Positions 26,575 through 34,607 of a DNA stretch of 64,000 nucleotides are shown piece after piece. The translations under genes and the position numbers were made by a program. The stretch covers positions 470,001 to 534,000 of the forward strand of contig NZ_CP151587.1 in NCBI RefSeq assembly GCF_038396845.1. Direction: 5' to 3'. Source of the DNA: Gymnodinialimonas sp. 57CJ19. Its GTDB lineage: Bacteria; Pseudomonadota; Alphaproteobacteria; Rhodobacterales; Rhodobacteraceae. Position 1 is the stretch's first letter. Every line of letters begins with the position of its first letter. The notes beneath the pieces are model-generated. The model worked only from the letters and a program-made list of their open reading frames with translations, was not told the DNA's origin and did not search any database.

Positions 26575-27272
26575 CCGAGCCCCTCGTTTCCATCCTTGAT
26601 GATGAGCCGCAGATCCGCGCGATGCTGTCGGAAGCCCTGCAAGACGCAGGCTTTCGCACCGCCACCTTTGGCCGCGCCACCGAATTTGAGGCCGCTCTGC
26701 GCCACACGACCCCCGACGTCTGCCTTGTGGATCTGGGTCTTCCGGACCGCGATGGCCTTGCCGTGGTCCACCGTCTGGCGCTTGAATCCGGGGCGGCGAT
26801 TATCATCATCTCGGGCCGTGCGCAGGTGCAGGATCGGGTGACGGGGTTGGAGTTGGGGGCCGATGATTACATCATCAAACCGTTTGATCCCGCCGAGGTG
26901 ATCGCCCGCGTCCGCGCCCGCCTGCGCAGCCCCAAAGCCCCCGACCGCGCCCAGAACACGGCGCGTTTCAACGGTTGGACGGCACAGTTTGAAAGCTATG
27001 TGCTGACCGATGAAAGCGGTGCGGAAACCACGTTTTCCCATGCGGAAGGAGAGGTGTTGCGCCTGTTCCTCAACGCGCCCAAGCGATTGATCTCCAGGCA
27101 ACAAATGCAGGAAAGCCTTGGCGGCGCTGCGGGCGATAGCTTTGACCGGGCCATGGATGTGCGGATTTCACGGCTGCGCACGAAATTGGGCGAAGACCCC
27201 AAGAACCCGCGCCTGATAAAAACGATCTACGGGGCGGGATACATCTTTCTTGGCGATGTAAGCTGGTCCTAG
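26571..27272 (+). CDS. OmpR/PhoB-family response regulator
   Basis: 233 residues. Receiver domain with acidic pair DD (10-11), phosphoacceptor Asp54 (CLVDLGLPD), Ser/Thr switch IIISG and Lys in IIKPFD; then a winged-helix DNA-binding domain ending in DVRISRLRTKLGEDPKNPRLIKTIYGAGY (signature region, about 200-225). The 4-bp overlap with the hybrid kinase shows that they are partners, so phosphate may pass from the kinase's own receiver or directly from its His. Target genes are unknown. Confidence 0.95.
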   Translation: MTEPLVSILDDEPQIRAMLSEALQDAGFRTATFGRATEFEAALRHTTPDVCLVDLGLPDRDGLAVVHRLALESGAAIIIISGRAQVQDRVTGLELGADDYIIKPFDPAEVIARVRARLRSPKAPDRAQNTARFNGWTAQFESYVLTDESGAETTFSHAEGEVLRLFLNAPKRLISRQQMQESLGGAAGDSFDRAMDVRISRLRTKLGEDPKNPRLIKTIYGAGYIFLGDVSWS

Positions 27273-27305
27273 CGCGACCGGGAAACGCCTGTTAGCGTTG
27301 CGCTT

Positions 27306-27467
27306 ATGGATATGATCGCACTCTCGTTTTACGCCGCCATCTGTGGCCTGCTGTCCCTTGCGGCCCCGGCCTTTGGCACGCCCGGTATCCGCCTTGCGGT
27401 TGGCGCGGGCGTTGGCATTGCCGCCGCAGCGGCCCTGCCCTTCATTCGCAGCACGGTGGGGTACTGA
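27306..27467 (+). CDS. Small two-helix membrane protein coupled to the next gene
   Basis: 53 residues, almost wholly hydrophobic (helices about 3-23 and 29-47, with a Gly/Pro turn GTPGI), ending FIRSTVGY. Its stop codon shares one base with the next start (TGATG), so translation is coupled to the saccharopine-dehydrogenase-like gene. No clear ribosome site is visible. Codon choice matches real genes nearby. Function unknown. Confidence 0.6.
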   Translation: MDMIALSFYAAICGLLSLAAPAFGTPGIRLAVGAGVGIAAAAALPFIRSTVGY

Positions 27468-28519
27468 TGCATCTTTGGGTTCGCGCGGAAGAACGCGCCA
27501 ATGAACGCCGCGTGGGTATCACGCCGGCCGGTGTCGCAAGGCTGATGGCCGAGGGGATGCGTGTCACGGTGGAAGACAGCCCCACCCGCGTCCTACCGAT
27601 TGACGGCTACCGCCAGACGGGCGCGGCGATTGCGGCTGCCGGGTCGTGGCGTGATGCGCCAGATGATGCGGTGATCTTCGGCCTGAAAGAGCTGCCCTTC
27701 AATACCGGCCCCTTGCGCCATCGCCACATTCTGTTTGGCCATGCCTTCAAGGGCCAAGCCGATGGGCTGGACCTACTGGCGCGGTTCAAGGCGGGGGGCG
27801 GCGCGCTCTATGATCTGGAATACCTCGTCGATGACCGGCAACGCCGGGTTGCGGCCTTCGGCTATTGGGCGGGTTTTGTGGGGGCCGCGCTTAGCGTTGC
27901 GGCATGGGCCGCACAACACGGCAGCAGCGCCATGGGCCCCGTCACCCCATGGGACAACCAGGAAAGTCTGGTGGCCGATATCCAGGATCGCCTTGCCGCC
28001 GCCAATGCCCCCAGCCCCACGGCTTTGATCATCGGCGCGTTGGGGCGCACCGGAACAGGCGCCACGTCGTTCCTGTCCCAGATCGGCGTCACCCCAACCG
28101 CTTGGGACATGGCAGAGACGGCGGGCGGCGGCCCCTTCCCCGAGGTCTTGGCCCACAATATCTTCCTCAACTGCATTCTGGCGATGGACGGCGTGCCTGT
28201 CTTCGTGCCCGCCGATGCGCCGCAGACGCCCCGCGCCCTGCGGGTGATCGGCGATATCGCCTGTGATCCGACCTCGGACTTCTCTCCGGTGAAAGTCTAT
28301 GACCGCATCACCACCTGGGCAGAGCCGCTGCTTCGGGCCGCGCCCGAGCCGCCCCTTGACGTGATGGCGATTGATAACCTGCCCTCACTTCTGCCGCTGG
28401 AAAGCTCTGAAGATTTCGCAGACCAGCTGCTGCCCCACCTGCAATGCCTGCCAGATATTGGCCGAGGCGTTTGGGCGCGGGCCCATGAAACCTACCGCAC
28501 CGCGCTTTCGACGCTGTAG
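27467..28519 (+). CDS. Saccharopine dehydrogenase-like (LYS1/AlaDH-PNT fold) oxidoreductase
   Basis: 350 residues. The N-terminus (LWVRAEERANERRVGITPAGV) is the alanine dehydrogenase/PNT N-domain seen in fungal-type LYS1, where it binds saccharopine; KELPF and HILFGHAFKGQ continue that pattern. A Rossmann segment ALIIGALGRTGTGA follows at about residue 187. LYS1-type enzymes split saccharopine to lysine and 2-oxoglutarate with NAD+. No other lysine-degradation gene is adjacent, so the exact substrate is open. Confidence 0.87.
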   Translation: MHLWVRAEERANERRVGITPAGVARLMAEGMRVTVEDSPTRVLPIDGYRQTGAAIAAAGSWRDAPDDAVIFGLKELPFNTGPLRHRHILFGHAFKGQADGLDLLARFKAGGGALYDLEYLVDDRQRRVAAFGYWAGFVGAALSVAAWAAQHGSSAMGPVTPWDNQESLVADIQDRLAAANAPSPTALIIGALGRTGTGATSFLSQIGVTPTAWDMAETAGGGPFPEVLAHNIFLNCILAMDGVPVFVPADAPQTPRALRVIGDIACDPTSDFSPVKVYDRITTWAEPLLRAAPEPPLDVMAIDNLPSLLPLESSEDFADQLLPHLQCLPDIGRGVWARAHETYRTALSTL

Positions 28520-28549
28520 GCCGCAACGGAACCTTTCGCCAAGAAAGAG

Positions 28550-28578
28550 TGATCCACTCTAGGCGCTGCGCCGTAACA
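28550..28578 (+). promoter_or_regulatory. Candidate RpoE-dependent autoregulatory promoter
   Basis: TGATCC (28550-28555), 18 nt, TAACA (28574-28578). The R. sphaeroides RpoE consensus, as I remember it, is TGATCC and TAAGA at about this spacing. Its place about 90 bp upstream of the sigma factor gene fits autoregulation. Confidence 0.5.
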
Positions 28579-28670
28579 TGCATAAGCTGTTTACGAGCGA
28601 CCACTATGTTTAAGCGTTGGTCTCGCGAAGGACGCCGAGTAAGGCGTGCTTAACGGATACACCGCGTGGA

Positions 28671-29225
28671 ATGATCGTGACGGCAAAAGAACCCTCTCCC
28701 GCGTATTGGGCCGCCAAAGTGGCCGCCATTGCGCAGAACCAAGATCAAGACGCCTTTGCCGAGGTCTTTCGGCAATTCGCCCCTCGGGTGAAGGCGTTTC
28801 TGATCAAATCCGGGGCTGATCCCAGCCTCGCCGAGGATTGTATGCAGGACGTCATGGCCACCCTTTGGCGCAAGGCTCATATGTTCGACCCGACACGCGC
28901 CTCCGTGGCGACGTGGATCTTCACGATTGCCCGAAACCGCAAGATTGACCTGTTGCGCCGGTCCGCTCGCCCCGACCCGGAAGAGCTTCCCTGGGGCCCC
29001 GATCAGCCGCCCGACCAGGCCGATGTGATCGCCTTCCAGCAAGACAGCGCGCGCCTTGCCAAAGCGTTGCAGGACTTGCCTGACAAGCAACGCACACTTA
29101 TCAGGCGGGCCTATTTTGGCGATCTCTCTCACGCCGAGATTTCACTGGAAACCGGCCTGCCCCTTGGCACGATCAAGTCGCGAATTAGGTTAGCGCTTGA
29201 ACGGCTCCGACACGCAATGAACTGA
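28671..29225 (+). CDS. rpoE: ECF sigma factor, RpoE of the RpoE-ChrR (ECF11) type
   Basis: 184 residues from the ATG at 28671; a GTG at 28677 with GGA 6 nt upstream is an equally good start. Sigma region 2 is seen as FRQFAPRVKAFL to ATWIFTIARNRKIDLLRR, region 4 as LPDKQRTLIRRAYFGDLSHAEIS to GTIKSRIRLALERLR. In R. sphaeroides this sigma factor drives the singlet-oxygen response and is held inactive by ChrR, whose homologue follows 24 bp downstream. Confidence 0.93.
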   Translation: MIVTAKEPSPAYWAAKVAAIAQNQDQDAFAEVFRQFAPRVKAFLIKSGADPSLAEDCMQDVMATLWRKAHMFDPTRASVATWIFTIARNRKIDLLRRSARPDPEELPWGPDQPPDQADVIAFQQDSARLAKALQDLPDKQRTLIRRAYFGDLSHAEISLETGLPLGTIKSRIRLALERLRHAMN

Positions 29226-29249
29226 AACAGACCGAAATTTGATACCTTG

Positions 29250-29915
29250 ATGACAGATACTCACCATTCCGCCCCTGACGATGTGCTGATGGGCTACGCG
29301 ACCGGAACACTGGCGAAAGCCTTTGATCTGGTGCTGGCGACGCATGTCTCGCTCAGCGACGACGCGCGGGCGCGGCTAGAGACATTCGAAGCCTTGGGCG
29401 GTGCCGTCTTGGACAATATGGACGCCGACGATCTGGACGCCGCCCCCGTCGAAGAGGCCAGCTTCGAACAGACAATGGCCAAGATCATCAGCGCCCCCGC
29501 GTCCGAGCCAACGGCCCCCACCGGCGCGATCGCAGGCACCTTCCCAACCCCGCTGCGAAACGTCGTAGGCGGCGATGAGGACGCCCTGCAATGGCGGTCG
29601 CTTGGGGGCGGCGTGAAGCAATACGTGCTGCATTCAGACGACGGCGGCACGGCCCGCTTGTTGCTGATCCCCGCAGGCCGCGCCATGCCGGTGCACAGCC
29701 ACAACGGAGCCGAAATGACGCTGGTGCTGAAAGGGTCATTCCGCGATGACGGCGGTGTGTTCGCCCGCGGCGATCTAGAGGTCGCCGACACCCAGGTCAC
29801 CCACCAACCCATCGCCGACCCCGGCGAAGATTGCATTTGCCTTGTTGCCACCGACGCAAAGCTCAAGTTCCAAAGCCTCCTGCCCCGCTTGGCGCAACCC
29901 TTCATCGGGATCTGA
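29250..29915 (+). CDS. chrR: ChrR-like anti-sigma factor lacking the zinc-ligand cysteines
   Basis: 221 residues. The N-terminal anti-sigma domain keeps His6 and His32 but the H-x3-C-x2-C zinc motif reads HVSLSDDA, so both Cys are replaced (Ser36, Ala39). The C-terminal cupin keeps all the metal ligands known in R. sphaeroides ChrR: H-x-H-x3-E (PVHSHNGAEMT) and a later His (THQPI). Start ATG 29250; the in-frame TTG before it is less likely. It follows rpoE by 24 bp and should hold that sigma factor inactive until oxidative or singlet-oxygen stress, if the zinc-poor domain still binds. Confidence 0.9.
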   Translation: MTDTHHSAPDDVLMGYATGTLAKAFDLVLATHVSLSDDARARLETFEALGGAVLDNMDADDLDAAPVEEASFEQTMAKIISAPASEPTAPTGAIAGTFPTPLRNVVGGDEDALQWRSLGGGVKQYVLHSDDGGTARLLLIPAGRAMPVHSHNGAEMTLVLKGSFRDDGGVFARGDLEVADTQVTHQPIADPGEDCICLVATDAKLKFQSLLPRLAQPFIGI

Positions 29916-30023
29916 TACAGGGTCAGCCTTGCATCGAAGTTGTGCGGGGCCCTCTTTTTCTTGGCCCTTGTCAAAACGTGGATTTTGCGCGACCAAAATA
30001 CGACATTCTATTTGGTGTTCTCC

Positions 30024-30737
30024 ATGTCCCTTTCGATACAAGACCCGCCTCTCCCCAGTCTTGCCATGTACCGCAAGCTACGGGCCTATGGCGCCTCAAA
30101 AACGATGCTGCGCCGGATGGAGCTGGATCTGATCTCAAAACTTGAACTGACCGGGACGGTCTTAGACTTCGGCGGCGGAACGACCGCCAATTACGTACCG
30201 TTTCTGGATACGCGGGCGGTGGTTCGATCCGTCAACATTTCTGACGAATTCAAACCAACCGATCTGATAGAATTCGGCGATCCGATTCCCTATGCCGATG
30301 GCCATTTCGATGCCGCTATCACGCTTAATGTGTTAGAACATATCTACGATGATGTGGCCGCACTCGAAGACATCACCCGCGTGCTGAAGCCAGGTGGTAC
30401 ACTGCATATAATCGTGCCTTGGATTTATCCTGTTCACGGCCACCCCGATGATTTCAACCGCCACACCCCCAGCTGGTGGGGCGCAACGCTGGCACACCTC
30501 AACTACTCTCATACATCGTTACTCCCCCTTGTGTTCGGGCGACGCACCTCGGCCCTGACGGTCCGGGGACGCGGAGACAAGGCAATCCGAGGTATCGTCG
30601 AAACCCGCGCCGCGCTCTCTGATATTGCCGAGGCCAGAGTCCGTTTCGGCAAGCAAGGCACTTATTCCGGGCGGCGTGGTGAAACCGTATGCTCTTCAGC
30701 CCCGGGCTGGTACATCCGCGCTCAAAAGGCCTCCTAG
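30024..30737 (+). CDS. Class I SAM-dependent methyltransferase (type 11)
   Basis: 237 residues from 30024. SAM-binding motif I is VLDFGGGTTANY; the acidic end of the second strand is weak; motif IV/post-I region ITLNVLEHIYDD and the RVLKPGGTLHIIVPW motif are clear. It resembles methyltransferases placed near cell-surface polysaccharide genes, but none are here. The start is uncertain: no ribosome site precedes 30024 and a second ATG lies at 30066. Confidence 0.82.
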   Translation: MSLSIQDPPLPSLAMYRKLRAYGASKTMLRRMELDLISKLELTGTVLDFGGGTTANYVPFLDTRAVVRSVNISDEFKPTDLIEFGDPIPYADGHFDAAITLNVLEHIYDDVAALEDITRVLKPGGTLHIIVPWIYPVHGHPDDFNRHTPSWWGATLAHLNYSHTSLLPLVFGRRTSALTVRGRGDKAIRGIVETRAALSDIAEARVRFGKQGTYSGRRGETVCSSAPGWYIRAQKAS

Positions 30738-30836
30738 CAGCGATCCCTTGGCCCTGCCTATGCACCCTACTGCGCTTTCGTTACCCTGCACCGGCGCACC
30801 CCGGATCACGACCCGGCAAAAAGGCAAGCCTCGCAG

Positions 30837-31100
30837 ATGTCCGCAATCCAAATCGTCTTTCTCAGCCTCCAAGGTCTCATCTTCATCGCCTGGGCGGTTA
30901 TGATGTTCCGTACCCTCTTCCGCTTCCGCCGCCGTAGCGTCGATCAAACCGGGCGGATGTTCCCCTCCACGGGCAATTTCATCACCCAAGCGAAATACTG
31001 GCTTTCCAGCGCCGAAGACCGGACAGAGCGCCACATCTTGCTTGCCCTGACCATCGCACTTATTGCCCTGAATATCCTGTTCTTCATTTCAGCGCGGTAG
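30837..31100 (+). CDS. Small inner-membrane protein, unknown function
   Basis: 87 residues with two hydrophobic helices (about 5-26 and 66-84) joined by a basic, polar loop (RFRRRSVDQTGR...TERH). By the positive-inside rule the loop is cytoplasmic. Start at 30837; no strong ribosome site. It ends 5 bp before the RluA-family gene, so the two are probably co-transcribed. I do not recognise it further. Confidence 0.7.
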   Translation: MSAIQIVFLSLQGLIFIAWAVMMFRTLFRFRRRSVDQTGRMFPSTGNFITQAKYWLSSAEDRTERHILLALTIALIALNILFFISAR

Positions 31101-31105
31101 CTCCC

Positions 31106-31762
31106 TTGAACCCCACTTTCACCTATGCGCCGCCCGACACCCCGCTGGATATCATCCACGAAGATCACGAACTTCTGCTCGTTAACAAACCTGCGGGCCT
31201 CCTCTCGGTGCCGGGCAAAGGAGAGCACCTGGCCGATTGCCTGATCTCTCGCCTGCAAGCGGCCTTCCCCGAAACGCTCCTCGTGCATCGCTTGGATATG
31301 GATACTTCCGGCGTCATGGTCTTCGCCCGCACCCCTCACGCGCAACGCCACCTCGGCCTGCAATTCGAGAAGCGGCACACCAAGAAAACCTACGTCGCCC
31401 GCGTCTGGGGCCATGTCGCCGAGAAAGAGGGCCACATCGACCTCCCCCTCATCGTGGACTGGCCCAACCGCCCCCTGCAACATGTGAACTTCGAGACCGG
31501 CAAACCCGCGCAAACCGATTGGCGGCGGATGCGGTTGGAAGACGACGGCACGACGCGCATGCGGCTATACCCTAAAACCGGGCGCTCCCATCAACTTCGC
31601 GTCCATATGTTGGAAATCGGCCATCCCATCCTGGGTGATCCGTTCTACGCCACAGGCCCGGCCCGCGACTTCCCGCGCCTGATGCTCCACGCTGAAAGCC
31701 TGAAACTGCGCCACCCCGATGGCGGCATCGGCATGACATTCCGCGCCAAGGTGCCGTTCTAG
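31106..31762 (+). CDS. RluA-family pseudouridine synthase
   Basis: 218 residues, with a TTG start. It isomerises uridine in rRNA or tRNA. Catalytic Asp64 lies in HRLDMDTSG; LLLVNKPAG and LYPKTGRSHQLRVHM (RNA and base contacts) are also clear. There is no N-terminal S4 domain, so it is closest to the short RluA type, which acts on 23S rRNA and tRNA; the exact site cannot be told. A 3' region with a G-quadruplex motif and a hairpin follows. Confidence 0.92.
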   Translation: MNPTFTYAPPDTPLDIIHEDHELLLVNKPAGLLSVPGKGEHLADCLISRLQAAFPETLLVHRLDMDTSGVMVFARTPHAQRHLGLQFEKRHTKKTYVARVWGHVAEKEGHIDLPLIVDWPNRPLQHVNFETGKPAQTDWRRMRLEDDGTTRMRLYPKTGRSHQLRVHMLEIGHPILGDPFYATGPARDFPRLMLHAESLKLRHPDGGIGMTFRAKVPF

Positions 31763-31777
31763 AGGCAACGCCGTGAT

Positions 31778-31913
31778 TTCACCTTGGCCTTACACCTCCC
31801 GCCGGAGGCTCCCGCGTCCCACAACGCACACATGCGCCCGCGTTCCCCACCCCGCGGGAGGGTGGGAGGGGCGATGCTCGCATTTTGCCCCGCAAAATCG
31901 CGGGCCAGCGTCT
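31778..31913 (+). repeat. RluA-family gene 3' region: conserved box, G-quadruplex motif and bulged hairpin
   Basis: Box at 31778-31799 (21/22 identical to that after dinB). G-tract run at 31856-31871: GGG A GGG T GGG A GGGG. A hairpin at about 31876-31908 has upper stem ATTTTGC/GCAAAAT, loop CCC, one bulged C and a lower GC stem of about 6 bp, like the hairpins after tRNA-Val. Confidence 0.6.
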
Positions 31914-31929
31914 CCCCCCTCGGACAGGG

Positions 31930-31965
31930 TCACCCCCAGCCGGAAATCCCTTTAGAATACTTGAA
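31930..31965 (-). pseudogene. Remnant of an aldehyde dehydrogenase 3' end
   Basis: On the minus strand the last codons read I-F-K-Y-S-K-G-I-S-G-W-G-stop. The intact aldehyde dehydrogenase at 32956-34389 ends E-F-L-E-T-K-A-I-S-G-W-G-stop. A 15-nt exact match (CCCCAGCCGGAAATC on the plus strand) and 21 of the first 24 nt are shared. The similarity stops where porin coding begins, so this is probably a deletion junction. Confidence 0.55.
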
Positions 31966-32880
31966 GATCAGTTCTTTCAGGACATTGACGTAACCTTCAC
32001 GCTTTCTGGCGAGGCCGACAACGGCCTCGTATTTGGGGCGACCGTCGATCTTGATGAAGTTGCCGGAGGGGCTGGCGGCGACACAGACGACGACTTCGGT
32101 TATTCCGTTTTCATCTCTGGGGGTAATGCCACCCTGACATTGGGTGACACCGACGGTGCACTTGATGCCGCGCTGACCGAGGCTGGCGACATCCTCAACC
32201 CAGGCTCGATCAACGACGACTCAACAAGCCACTGGGGATATCGGGGCTCGTATCTAGACGGTACACATGACGGTCAGATCGCACGCTTTAGCTACGCCTA
32301 TGATGCATTCACAGGGCACTTGTCGGTGGAAATGGACGATGACGATTCGGGCGGAATGTTGGATCCGGTCTATGCGGTTGGCCTCAGCTACGAACGCGAC
32401 TACGGAAACCTGAACATCCGCGCCGGTGTCGGCTATCAAGGAGAGTCCGATTATTTCGTGCAAAACTTCGAATTTGTCGGGTCACCATTCTGGACTGTCG
32501 GCTTTCTCGATAGCGCGGAGTTTGGCGGTAGTCTTTCAGCCATTTGGACGTTGCAGGGCAGTGCGGTGGACACGATTGGCATTGGGGTGCAAGCCACGCG
32601 CATTACAGGCTTTCCATTGGAAGCCTACCATCATGCAATCGGCTTCGGCCTGACGTCTGGTCCCTACAGCCTCCACGCTAACTACGGCATTTTCGACGCG
32701 GAGCTGGCTGCACTAGCCAATGACTTTTTCAGAAGCACCGGTTTGGGCGTTAGCGCCGGCTACGATCTTGGCGGCGGCGCTTCCGTGCTGGCGGGTTACA
32801 ACTCATCAACCTCAGAGCTTTTTGGAAATCCTTTTGTGGACATTCAACAGTATTCACTGGGTTTCAGCTTCTCCTTCTGA
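31966..32880 (+). pseudogene. 5'-truncated Rhodobacter-type porin
   Basis: An open frame of about 303 codons reads as the body and C-terminus of an outer-membrane porin (FFQDIDVTFTLSGEADNGL to QQYSLGFSFSF, ending in the aromatic residue needed for BAM recognition). The signal peptide and first beta strands, normally about 45 residues, are missing; upstream in-frame codons (from 31885) are unrelated Pro/Arg-rich sequence. Without a signal the product cannot reach the outer membrane. The body shows no stop or frameshift, so the loss looks recent. Mis-assembly is an alternative. Confidence 0.8.
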
Positions 32881-32901
32881 TCGGGGCGATCCGCAGAATG
32901 A

Positions 32902-32932
32902 AAAAGGCGGGCCGATCATCGGCCCGCCTTTT
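32902..32932. terminator. Bidirectional terminator between porin and aldehyde dehydrogenase
   Basis: Perfect 14-bp stem (32902-32915 with 32919-32932), 3-nt loop, with A and T tracts at its ends; it serves both converging genes. Confidence 0.9.
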
Positions 32933-32955
32933 GCGATTCCATCGGTGGAGTGACT

Positions 32956-34389
32956 TCATCCCCAGCCGGAAATCGCCTTGGTCTCAAGGAACTCGTGCAG
33001 GCCAAATCGTCCGCCCTCTCGCCCGTTGCCCGACTGCTTGTACCCCCCGAAAGGAGAGCCCTGGGCAAAGCCCTGACCATTGCCCTCAACCATGCCCGAG
33101 CGCAGCTGAAGCCCAACCCGGCGCAGCTTCTCAACATCGCCCGTCTGCACATAGTTGGTCAGGCCGTAGTCGGTGTCATTGGCAATCGCGATAGCCTCTT
33201 CCTCGCTGTCAAACGGCATGATCGACAGAACCGGCCCGAAAATCTCTTCGCGGTAGATCGTCATATCCGGCGTTACATCCGCAAAGACCGTCGGGCGGAT
33301 GTAGTAGCCGCGGTTCAGGTTTTCAGGCCGCCCTGTGCCGCCCGCAATCAGACGCGCGCCTTCATCAATTCCCACCTGGATCAGGTCCTGGATCTTGTTG
33401 AACTGCAACTCGCTCACCGCCGGGCCAATGTGGCGACCTTCCTCGGACGCCGGACCGACAGTCACTTTTGCCGCCGCTTCCGCCGCCTGCTCTACCGCCT
33501 CGTCATAGCGCGCGCGTTCCACCAGCATCCGCGTCGGCGCGTTGCACGACTGGCCCGTGTTGCGGAAACAGCGGATCACGCCTTGCTTCACGGCCTTCTC
33601 ATCGGCATCGGCGAAGATGATATTCGCGCCTTTACCGCCCAATTCCAGCGAAATCCGCTTGATCGTCTCGGCCCCCGCCTTCGAGATCAGACGTCCCGCC
33701 CGGGTGGAGCCGGTAAAGCTCACCATATCCACGTCCTTGTGGACAGACAGCTGGCTGCCGACGCCCGGACCGTCGCCGTTCACCATATTGTAGACACCCG
33801 CAGGCACGCCTGCCTCATCCATCAACTCCGAGAACAAGATGCCCGACAGGGGCGAAATTTCCGATGGTTTCAGGATCATCGTGCAACCGGTCAACAACGC
33901 GGGCACCACCTTCAACACAATCTGGTTCATCGGCCAGTTCCACGGCGTAATCAGGGCGCAAACGCCAATCGGCTCATAGACCGTGCGCTCGGTCGGCGCC
34001 CAATCGCCCAAGGGGTGGTCCCAGACGAAATCCTTGGCGGCCTTGATGAACCCACCCAAATGCCACGAGCCCGCGCCCACTTGCTGCGCCCGTGCCAAAT
34101 CCTGCGGCGCGCCCATTTCGCGGCTGATGGCTTGGGCCATATCCTCGGAACGGGCGTTATAGACCTCCAGCAGCTTTTCAGCCACGGCGATGCGGTCAGC
34201 CGGGGACGTCTGGCTCCACGATGCAAAGGCACGGCGGGCGGCAGCAACGGCGGCATCGGTATCAGCCTGATCGCCAAGCGAGATCGTCTCGCACACTTCC
34301 TCGGTCGACGGGTCGATCACGTCCATGTCGCGGGGCTTGGCGGGCGCCACCCATTTGCCGTCGATGTAGAAGTTCTTTGCGTTGCTCAT
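32956..34389 (-). CDS. NAD(P)-dependent aldehyde dehydrogenase
   Basis: 477 residues from ATG 34389 (AGGAGG 7 nt upstream). It oxidises an aldehyde to the acid. Visible: PWNWPMNQ, cofactor-binding FTGSTRAG, general base Glu in LELGGKG, catalytic Cys in NTGQSCNAPTRM, and EEIFGPVLSI. Closest in style to broad-specificity class enzymes of roseobacters; substrate unknown. Converges with the truncated porin; a remnant of a second copy's end lies on the other side of that porin. Confidence 0.94.
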   Translation of the reverse strand: MSNAKNFYIDGKWVAPAKPRDMDVIDPSTEEVCETISLGDQADTDAAVAAARRAFASWSQTSPADRIAVAEKLLEVYNARSEDMAQAISREMGAPQDLARAQQVGAGSWHLGGFIKAAKDFVWDHPLGDWAPTERTVYEPIGVCALITPWNWPMNQIVLKVVPALLTGCTMILKPSEISPLSGILFSELMDEAGVPAGVYNMVNGDGPGVGSQLSVHKDVDMVSFTGSTRAGRLISKAGAETIKRISLELGGKGANIIFADADEKAVKQGVIRCFRNTGQSCNAPTRMLVERARYDEAVEQAAEAAAKVTVGPASEEGRHIGPAVSELQFNKIQDLIQVGIDEGARLIAGGTGRPENLNRGYYIRPTVFADVTPDMTIYREEIFGPVLSIMPFDSEEEAIAIANDTDYGLTNYVQTGDVEKLRRVGLQLRSGMVEGNGQGFAQGSPFGGYKQSGNGREGGRFGLHEFLETKAISGWG

Positions 34390-34607
34390 GGTCGCCTCCT
34401 GTAAGATGTCGGGGGGAACCGTGACAGGGCGCGTAGGTCTTCGCAAGACCCACCGGACCAACATCCCCCCAATCATTGGAACAACCGTTTTCCGCCCTCC
34501 GGTCGGCCCCGAACAGCACACCTGATCTGTGATATTGTCACTGTTAACCGCGCTCAGAATGCTTAGGTTTGCGTCAGACACACAGCACGCAACAAAGGAG
34601 CTACACT

